A stretch of 64,000 nt of DNA from Sipunculus nudus (lineage: Eukaryota; Annelida; Sipuncula; Golfingiida; Sipunculidae). The stretch spans positions 39,924,045 through 39,988,044 of the forward strand of contig CM049314.1 of the NCBI GenBank assembly GCA_026874595.1, in the 5' to 3' direction. Positions 55,633-64,000 of this stretch are shown here, piece after piece (position 1 is the first letter of the stretch; each line of letters opens with the position of its first letter). Position numbers and translations under genes: made by a program. The notes beneath the pieces were generated by a model. It had not been told where the DNA came from. It saw only the letters and a list, made by a program, of their open reading frames with translations, and searched no databases.

Positions 55633-57336
55633 AAAATCACTGAAACTGCACTGACAAAAGGATTTCTAAGGTGGCTAACTGGCAGACATAATGTATTTCT
55701 GACAAGTCTGACATTTGATATCACACATCCTCCAATAAGAGACCAAACTTGTAGCAAATTCTCCAAAGGATGTTACAGTAATGAATGTCCAAAACAATTC
55801 AAAATGCATTTTCAGGCCCTCATATTAGATTTATAGATATGCAAATGTAAAAAGTGTAAGTCCAATATTTTTTATTATCACTCTGCTTTTCAATGGGATC
55901 AGCAGGGTAGGTAAACTGCAAAACCTGAAAGAAAAGAAATGCAGAAAGCATGACTAAAGGTCTTGTAATATAAAAAAAAATCCTAAATCCAGGTACACAT
56001 CCACGTATTATGAGAACAAAGATTTGCTTTTATATCTGGTGATTTATATAAAAATATTCAGATATCTAGGAAACTAAGTTTATTGCTATGATTCCATAAA
56101 AATAAACTGCAAAATGTTCCCATCATCTTATAAATCAGTAGCTAAACCTTAATACTATACTCTCACAGTCTTAATGCCTGGCTGAAGCATTCCGGCAACA
56201 GTGTTTTTTTTATGCAGTAACGAGGTATTTATCACTCAGCCTTATCACTTAACAGGATGATACAAAAGAGAGTCATATGTCACCAGCATCACTCACAGTT
56301 ACAGCCACACAGTGAGATGTACCATAACCAATTGTTATATGTACAAGAAAAATAGAGATGGTCTACAAAATAAGTTTTTGTGAACATCCCTGACCTATGA
56401 CCTTGGCCTTTTGCCCACATATCAATTAGTTATTTCTTCATGCAAAAAGACCCATAAATATGAAGTTTGAATCACATTCAGTGATGTATAGATGTGGCAT
56501 ATGTGAAAGACTGACGGTTTGGGTTGAACAGTTTCACCTGAAATATGTTCACAAACATTTAGAACAATATTGTGACCTTGACCATTGACCTTTTGAACTC
56601 AACATCAATAGGCTTCTTCCCCTATTTGTAGGTAAGCCATAAATGACAGATGGAAAGTATAGATTGAAAAGTTCGCCTGAAAATGACTCCACGCAAGAAG
56701 AGGGTGCTGTGAACTAGACCTTTGACCTCAAAATCAACAGGTCTTTTCCCCTGTTGGCAGAGAAGCGATATCACTGCTGAAAGATTTGGAAGATCTAGCT
56801 TGAAATGTGTACACAACCTTTTCAAAGAAGTGGATCCTGTGACCCTGACCTTTGACCTTGTGACCTCAACATCTATAGGATTCTTCTCCCACTTAGTAGG
56901 TGAGCTATATGTGAAAGATCAAAGAAATGGGATGAAAGGTTTGGCTTAAATGCATCCACAGGCTTTTCAAAGAAGTTGGTTCTGTGATCTTGACCTTTGA
57001 CCTCAAAATAAGTATGGTTCTTCCCCTGTTGGTGGGTAAGCTGTTTGTTAAAGATGGAAGGTTTGGGATGAAAATTTCGGCTAAAAGAATTATTTCTGGG
57101 GGGTGCAAATACACCCCATAACTTCGAGAATATAGGTCGCAGTGACCTAATTTCAGGTTTGCAAGGAGATCTTTTCAGAACCTCTAGGACTGCATAGGGT
57201 TCATGGCCCTTGCCCCTACGGTTACGATTTGTGCCCTGCTAACGGACGGACGGCCGGCCGGACGGACAGACGGAAGGACGACGGACAAAGACCCAGCCGT
57301 TATAGCCCAGCATGACTGAAAGTCAGCTAAGCTAAT
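55633..57336 (+). mobile_element. Hairpin-tailed modular repeat, copy 5 (tail and GTGACCTTTGACC modules)
   Basis: The tail is a CGGACGGACGGCCGG run and a hairpin at about 57303-57334. Before it are several modules of roughly 110-150 bp (about 56390-57110), each with TTTGACCT, a CTTCCCCTGTTGG-like word and a GGTTTGGGATGAAA word. No head was recognised; the 5' part (55633-56390) shows nothing I can assign. Confidence 0.55.
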
Positions 57337-58183
57337 AAAACGCCAAAAACTTGTACACCGTGCCTGTGTGCCCTAGATTTCCCCCAGGCACGTGTACCGG
57401 GCATGCAGCACCTGCGAAAACACGGGTGGCTCTCTGAGCGGGGGTCACGCAGTTCATTCGTGTCAATTTTAAGCTCGGGCATTTTTTAAGTGAACTGTGT
57501 GTTCGCCCTCACAGTCATTTGAATATGTGCATTACATTTTCTGGCAAAGTTTAAATTTATAGCTGCCGCAAGCACAATATTTGATTAACAGGGTTCCAAG
57601 CCTGCCTTGCGTTGATTTTTGTACGATTTCCCTTGGAAATGGATTTAAATTCTTAGGCCTAATTTGAATTTATTGGCCCAGAAACATATATTCATTACCA
57701 TGCACTACCCTTTTTTATGGGACACATGTCCAGTGATTATCCCAACAAACCAATTAGTGTAAAATGTAAATTTTGAACATATGGTTTTATTTCTGCCTGA
57801 ATTTAGTCCTAACCGGCATGTCCGGACTAGGACAAATCTCTAGTATCTAAAATTCTGAAGTGTCTGGGGTCATTCCAACCTTGAAATGGGATCGCCCATA
57901 TTGCAAGGCAAGTACGCAAAAGCGGTCAAAACTTAGGTGAATATTTCGACCAGTTCATTAAAAATAGGGATGGCAAGATGCCAGTGCCGGTGTCTCGAGG
58001 TCAGGAATTTTGTAAACTTTTTGCAACTTTTTGTTAAAGGTGTATTCGCAATTTTGACGGGAATTAAAATTCGCATTTTTTAAACAAATGTGAATAGACC
58101 GGCTGTGGCTAGAAAACTTGTAGTTGTAGTCCAGAACTAAACGCTGACGGGCCTCACAAAGCGATTTTTCACGCATATACCAC
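57337..58183. other. Intergenic, nothing recognised
   Basis: No repeat pair or convincing ORF. The 119-codon minus-strand ORF at 58317-57958 overlaps one arm of the inverted duplication and is not supported. Confidence 0.45.
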
Positions 58184-58480
58184 CAGTTACATGAATGAAG
58201 CTTCGGGCATAGCCATGACCGGGGCTCTGTGTACCATACAATACAAACTAAAAAATCAGCCGTATACAGTATTATAAAATAGAAGAGCTCAACTTTGGCT
58301 GCTGACCACGGTGCCACGTGCTGGCCTCTTCATAACGTGTATTCAGGAAATTTCACGCGACGACCGTGACGCACGGTTACGTCATTCCATTATGACGGCA
58401 AATTTTTCACATACACCGCTGAGTTGGCCATGCAGTTCTCACATAAAGAAAAACAACAACTCGGCGTCGTGATGTTAGTT
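58184..58480 (+). repeat. Inverted duplication, left arm
   Basis: About 300 bp, pairing with 60121-60420. The best-conserved stretch contains CTGGCCTCTTCATAAC, TTTCACGCGACGACCGTGAC, GGTTACGTCATTCCATTATG and TTGGCCATGCA.TTCTCACAT. The outer parts are more diverged. Confidence 0.85.
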
Positions 58481-59409
58481 GTTTTTCATCAATTTTCGCC
58501 AACTTCATACCAAATTAGGTCGTTTTCTCAGCATTCGCCGTACCACTTTGAACACACATTAGAAATCCAGGGTGAGAAGAAAACCAAAAAAAAACCTAGT
58601 GTCACGGTTGGTGGAACGGACTATATGCTTGTTCCAGTGAACATATAGCCCATACAATGTCAAACATTCATTAGGCCTATATTTATCATCTGCTCTGTGT
58701 ACTCTCATCAATCATACATTTATACCTCTTCTAATTAAATTGACATTATCAATTGGATTTATACGTGTGTAAATATTCTAATTTACGATCAACACGGTAA
58801 ACAAACAACACGATACGTGTCACCACAGCACAGGAACCACATAAACGATTTCACCCCTTCTGGTAAAATGGACACTTCCAGCCAATCCAGGGCAACGTCC
58901 TTGACCCATTGTTTACAAGCGCCTCTTGGAGAAACTGTCGCAAAGTTTGTAGACTGATTCTCACATTTCAGACAAAAAATCGATTGTGAAAACAACATGC
59001 AAGGTACAGTTTTATATGTATGATGGAAAATTAGGCGGATGTTTCTTCTACCCCATTTTGTTAGATTTCTTTTGATATCTAACTTCACTTTTTTTTCTTT
59101 TGCAAAAAAAGGGTGGACCATAGGTCGTGGAACAGAGTATACGTTTTATCACCGGCTGTCCACCTGTTTTATGGAGGTAATTTTCTTAAATTTATATTTT
59201 TTCAATAATTTCCTAGAAAACTAAATAAGGAAATGACATCCTAATATGGCAATTAATAATTTTACAATAAATATCCAGTTTATATTTCACAACCTTTTAG
59301 GCTTCACAATGATCTGGCAGATATGATGTGTCCCTTCATGGGTAGCCATCTTTGTTTGAGATGGTTATATTTTTTAGTGTTTCGATGACATCATCCAATC
59401 AGCAACTGT

Positions 59410-59709
59410 CAGGGGCGTCAATATAGGGGGGATGGGGGGTATATACCCCCCCCCCCCCATTTTTTGGCAAGGGGGGATGGTCAATGTAATCATCCCCCCC
59501 CCACTTTTCAGGAAATAAAATTATAATATTGCATATAAAATAAATTAATAAACAAATTTAAAGGCTTTGGATCCATTTATTAAAAGATGTTATATCTTAA
59601 CCTTGCTTAGTATTCAAAAATAACTTATTTTCTAAATCATTATAATTATTTGAAATAAGATTAAGTTTATATATAATAATTATATATAATAATTATATAT
59701 ATATATATG

Positions 59710-59747
<38 letters not shown>

Positions 59748-59774
59748 CTGAATGTCAATCAGAGGCGCTGTAAA

Positions 59775-59814
<40 letters not shown>

Positions 59815-59885
59815 ATGTGTGTGTGTATATATAAACAAAGTCATCCCCCCCCCCCCCCACCCTGGAAGAAAAATTAACGCCATTG
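59410..59885. mobile_element. hAT-type MITE, 476 bp
   Basis: Imperfect ends CAGGGGCGTCAAT and (complement) CAATGGCGTTAAT with an exact 8-bp duplication GCAACTGT (59402-59409 and 59886-59893). It contains poly-C/poly-G runs near both ends and two (AT)n tracts (59695-59746 and 59779-59807). No coding capacity. Confidence 0.78.
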
Positions 59886-60120
59886 GCAACTGTCAAAGTG
59901 AGGCTGTTTTTGCATATATGACCAATAACCTTGACCGCTACAACTGAGTGGGACTGATACGTTGTAAAATATAGACTGATTTCTTATAATTTTTTTAATA
60001 ATTCTGTTTCTTAAACAAGTTATAAGGTAAGTATTTATTTACCTTCTTGAAAATAAGGTCCTTTAAATAGCTACCCCGGGAGGCTTCGGCCCTAATCTTG
60101 ACATAATATAAAATGGAGTA

Positions 60121-60420
60121 AGCTTACATCACAACGCTGAGGTACTGCTTCCCTTATGTGAGAAGTGCATGGCCAAGTCAGCCTAACCGAACGGCGCTGT
60201 ATGTGAAAACTTTGCCGTCATAATGGAATGACGTAACCGTGATGTCACGGTCGTCGCGTGAAAAATCCCGATTGCATTTGTTATGAAGAGGCCAGCAGGT
60301 GTCACCGTGTTCAGTAGGCCCAGTTGGGCTCCTCTGTTTTACACTGTCTATTGCCCGTCTTTTAATAGTTTTAACATAGTACACGGGCTCCCGTCTGGCA
60401 GGCAGCTTCATTCATGTAGC
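60121..60420 (-). repeat. Inverted duplication, right arm
   Basis: Reverse-complement homologue of 58184-58480. Both arms carry an ATG in the same context (TTGGCCATGCA) reading inwards, but no long conserved frame follows. Confidence 0.85.
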
Positions 60421-60489
60421 CTTAGCCCGATTTAATGGGAATCATTATTATTAAGCCCTGCTATATATTTAGAGTTTTTCTACAATAGC

Positions 60490-61140
60490 CTATTTAAGGT
60501 GGTTTTCCATTTGTGTGTATACTGAGCATCCGCAGTCCGCGTAGTCGTTACCCGCAAAGTTCGTTTTCCATGAGTAATTATGCGTAGTCCGAACTCCATG
60601 TTGATAGGTGTTCGATGGCTGAAGATTTTCTTTCTTTGTAAGCAATTCCGCCATATATTTCTTGTATATTTTCCAAAATATAGCAACAAAAGTTTGTTTG
60701 TTAAATTATTTAAATATTTAAATTATATTTTTATTTTCAAAAAAGGACCTTTATTATTATTTTTTTTAACGCGGATCTGATTTACAGCTCAAGCATTTGG
60801 AAAACACGTGTATATGTTAAAGAGAGGACAACAAAATTCAACCAAATGCCAATATGGTTGGTTTACGAAATTACTGATATCAAACATGACATTTATACCA
60901 GGGGAATTAGAGATTGTGCATTCAGCACGGCCTGAATAGCGAAACTCTATGTTAAACCTGAAATAGACAAGGTGATTTGTATGCGTAGTGCGCAAAAATC
61001 GCTCCCGGCAGCGTGCGGATACGGACAACGCATACGGACTACGTAATGCGGATGAATGGAAATAGTCAACAAAGAGATTTTTGCGGATTAAGCATGCAGA
61101 CTACGCCAAATGACTACGGTTACGGACTACGCACTTATCA
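60490..61140. mobile_element. Putative inverted-repeat element with GCGTAGTCCG words
   Basis: TTTCCAT, ATCCGCA and GCGTAGTCCG words near 60495-60600 recur in inverse orientation at 61005-61135. The borders and target duplication could not be fixed and no transposase is evident. Confidence 0.45.
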
Positions 61141-62159
61141 GGGGCGTAGACAGGATTGAGGGGGGGAGGGGGTCATGATCAGTGCCGGATCCAGAAGTTC
61201 GAAAAGGGGGGGGGGGGGGCTTCATTAAGGTAAGTTACAGGTACAATTCCAATAATTTTCAACATGTTAAAGTCAATGGCGCAAGGCGCATTTACGTTTA
61301 TAACTTGTAAAATATTATATTTTAATTGTAATGATCGGAGTTAACGTAAATACGGCTTTAAGCTGCGTGTCCACCTAAAACAAATGCTGTACGGACGCGG
61401 ACGAGTCTAAAATCGCGCACATATGGGAAAAATAAGGACTATATCCATTTATACGGATGTTAAATACCACAGACCGGTAAAGCCTTAGGACACAGAGAGT
61501 AATTTGACTATTAATACTCTTCGAACACTGCACTTATTATACTCAGCTAAGTAAAACTATTTCATGTGTCATGACTTTCTAGAGAGAGAATAACAATAAA
61601 CTAGTGAGTACTGTAATTACATTTTCTGTTATTTATTGTTAATTGTCATGAATAAAAATTAGCTTTGACAGATGCCCATCATCTGTACTTATCATTACTG
61701 GTGTTAACTGTACAAAATAGCAGAAATATGCTTTAAATTTAAGGGGAAATTAAGGCTGTGTGATAGTCAAAATGCCAGAGATTCCGGGGGTTTCACCCCT
61801 TGGCCACCAACCAGGGCCCTGCCCATGGACCCACCCTACTGAGGGCCTCGGCGGCCTCCAGACCTCCTACCTCTAGAAGATCCACTGTTCCTAAAAGACC
61901 CCCCCCCCCCTTCCCCCAGCTTACGGGCCTGGTTACTCTGTAACCCGAAAATCTTTCTTCTGTCCCAATTCCTAAAAACATTATCGCGAAAAACGGACTA
62001 CTGTTCTATTTGCTGTACTGCATTTAGTTCTTGATCTAAGGTTAATTACTCGGGTAAATTTACGCATATAATATATCATGTATTCCTATTTATCCCACCC
62101 CTCCAGGGGAAACATTTTGTTTTCATTTCCGTCATCGTCTGTCGTCGCCAGTTGTCGTC
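61141..62159. other. Intergenic with hAT-like end and homopolymer runs
   Basis: CAGGGGCGTAGACAGGATTG at 61139-61158 resembles a hAT-type TIR, but no matching end was found in the window. Runs of G (61206-61219) and C (61898-61911) are present. No gene. Confidence 0.45.
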
Positions 62160-62760
62160 GTCGTCTGTCGGATATCTTTTGAACGCGATAACTGTTGAAG
62201 GGCTGCATATTTTCCTTCGAATTAAAAAAAAAACTGATGGTTCCCAAAAAAATCTCGATCGAGTTCGAAAGCAGGTGACCTTGACCTTCATCTTCAAGGT
62301 AAAATCTACCGAAATGTTAATTTTTTTGTAGGATATCTTGTAAACGCGATAACTTAAGAGGGGCAGCATATCCTCCTCCAAAATTTAAAACGCTGATTGT
62401 TCCTACAAAATCTCGGATGAGTTCGAAAACGTTGACCTAGACTTTCATTTTCAAGGTGACATCTGCCGAAATGTAAAATTTTTGTGAAACCCATAACTGT
62501 TGAAGTATTCCACATATTGTCCTCAAATTTGGTACATCGATTGTTCCTACAAAGTTCTCGAAGGAGTTGGAAAGGTGGTGAACTTGATGAATATCTTGAA
62601 GGTCTATCAGCCAAATTATCGTTATTGTCTTGTGAACGTGATCACTTTTTAAGGGTTGGATATATTTCTCCCAAATTTAAAACACTGATTGTTCCTACCA
62701 AAATCATGGATGAGTTTTAAACTTGGTGACCTCACAAGGTCAGATCTCTCAACGTGTCTC
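62160..62760. repeat. Tandem repeat, about 150-165 bp unit, four copies
   Basis: Each unit has GCGATAACT(G/T) or a variant, then CTGATTGTTCCTAC, TCTCGGATGAGTT and a GGTGACCTTGA-type word. Units start near 62160, 62330, 62490 and 62625 and are diverged. Confidence 0.8.
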
Positions 62761-63029
62761 TATTCATAAAACCTTTATGCGAACGAGGGGGTGGAGGGGG
62801 AGACATCTGTTTTGCAAGTGCGAAAACAAGCCATTCTAGTTCTTAAGTGTATCTGATTGTAACTGATCAGTTCCAGGCATTATAAAAACAATTCCCCTCA
62901 TTTGGTTTACTAGAAATCCCCCGAAATCAGGGTAGTACGGGTGAAGTGAGGTATAAATTGAATGGTAAAGGGAAATAGAGTGAGATGTGTTGCGTATTAG
63001 CTTAGATGTCTGCCACGTAAACATGACTC

Positions 63030-63600
63030 TAGGTGGCGCCACCTGTCATTGGAACAAGAAAATTATCTAAGTTGTTAAGACATGCTAAATTTCAGGCGAT
63101 TCAGTGAAACCACTGCCGAGATTCTTTTAGAGTTATTGCTTTACCATCATTTTAGCAATCAAGGACATCCGTATTTTTACTTGACCTAGCGCTTGATAAG
63201 GTATATCAAGGCTGCAGGTTTGGAGTCTGTACCGCAAATTCTTGTCGAGTTATTGCTTTAACATCATTTTTATCATTATCGCTGCTGTGACCTTGAAAAA
63301 TGCTTCAAGGTCACCCGTATTCGAACTTGACCTAGCGCTTGATGAGGTGAATCAAGGCTGCAGGTTTGGTGAATGTACCTCAATTTTTGTTAGTTATTAT
63401 GTTAAATATATTCTAGCATTATCGCTGTTGTGACCTTGAAAAATGATTCAAGGTCACCCGTATTCCAACTTGACCAAGCGCTTGATAAGGTGAATCAAGG
63501 CTGCAGGTTTTGTGACTGTACCTCAAATTCTTTTGAGATTTTGCATTAACATCATTTTAGCATTATCGCCGCTGTAAGCTGATTAAATAGTGGCGCCACC
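63030..63600. repeat. Tandem repeat, about 135-155 bp unit, three copies, bounded by GGCGCCACCTG
   Basis: Units start near 63110, 63240 and 63390. Each has TTGACCTAGCGCTTGATAAG, ATCAAGGCTGCAGGTTT and a TTATCGCTGCTGTGACCTTG word. Two units contain the inverted repeat TGACCTTGAA/TTCAAGGTCA. GTGGCGCCACCTG lies on both sides (about 63034 and 63589). Confidence 0.82.
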
Positions 63601-64000
63601 TGTGCGGAGACGAAAGGGTCAGAGGTCAACCCAAAATGAGGGCGCAGCAGTTCAGATGTGACCCAATCATAATTCTGAGTTTCGTAAAATTCCGTCCAGT
63701 GGTTACGCAGGAATTCTCCGGAAACCTATGCGGCGGCGGATACAATTACTGCTTTTATCAATGAACACCACTTATTTCAAGATTCACAGCAGAATGATCA
63801 AATTCTGTATACTGGGTACTGCAGTATATGTTGATATAAATGTTTGTAATGATGACGAAACTAAGCAAACATCCAGCCGAAACTTAGTCAGCGGATTTAA
63901 TCTTATCAATGTGATATCATGATAAAACTTCCGGCAGGGGAGACATCTGTTAGGCCTACCTAAACAAATGCAAATGCTTATGCCCTTTTCAACCATACAC
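63601..64000. other. Intergenic, nothing recognised
   Basis: Only short overlapping ORFs without recognisable features. Confidence 0.45.

Noticed and set aside
61139-61250. A complete hAT element starting CAGGGGCGTAGACAGG
   Set aside because: No matching inverted end or 8-bp duplication was found in the window.

Overview
This window is animal nuclear DNA, not bacterial. It is AT-rich, has GT-AG introns, long (AT)n tracts, LTR retrotransposons of the BEL/Pao and Ty3/gypsy classes, many small terminal-inverted-repeat (TIR) elements and a degraded neuropeptide-type GPCR. The repeat types and the FMRFamide-receptor-like GPCR fit a lophotrochozoan, most likely a mollusc and perhaps a bivalve. That assignment is inference.

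The one apparently intact host gene lies on the minus strand at 37109-24099. I could assemble eleven exons by hand, all with GT-AG borders and matching phases. They sum to 3003 nt (1000 codons plus stop). The predicted protein is an N-terminal CARD split by a 6 kb intron, a roughly 350-residue region that looks like a two-Rossmann (GT-B/GT4-like) glycosyltransferase fold, a helical region, two ankyrin repeats and a C-terminal TICAM-like TIR domain. This architecture is that of an innate-immune adaptor or receptor and is the most interesting content of the window. Two mobile elements fill most of the CARD intron: a 3.1 kb hAT element and a 1.6 kb TIR element carrying about nine copies of a 14-mer.

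Left part (1-23 kb): a 2.3 kb TIR element (471-2737); a BEL/Pao retrotransposon (2781-9807, minus strand, CACGC target duplication) with frameshifts, a stop and an in-frame gag-to-RT deletion; a hairpin-tailed modular repeat (10172-11584); an intronless 7TM receptor pseudogene (12947-14056); a 46-bp-unit satellite with higher-order structure (15030-19700), interrupted by a 966 bp TIR element with a 7-bp target duplication; and a hAT-type MITE (20465-21394).

Right part (37-64 kb): a minisatellite just upstream of the CARD-TIR gene; more copies of the hairpin-tailed family (39060-43109, 45541-47440, 47441-55632, and a tail at 57336). One copy is split by a young Ty3/gypsy element (47577-55258) with 1148-bp LTRs that are almost identical, an uninterrupted 1481-codon gag-pol ORF, and integrase placed before reverse transcriptase (the Gmr1-like order). 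The last 7 kb hold a head-to-head inverted duplication (58184-60420), a nested hAT-type MITE, and two tandem repeat blocks rich in TGACCT/AGGTCA words. No tRNA, rRNA or CRISPR was seen.
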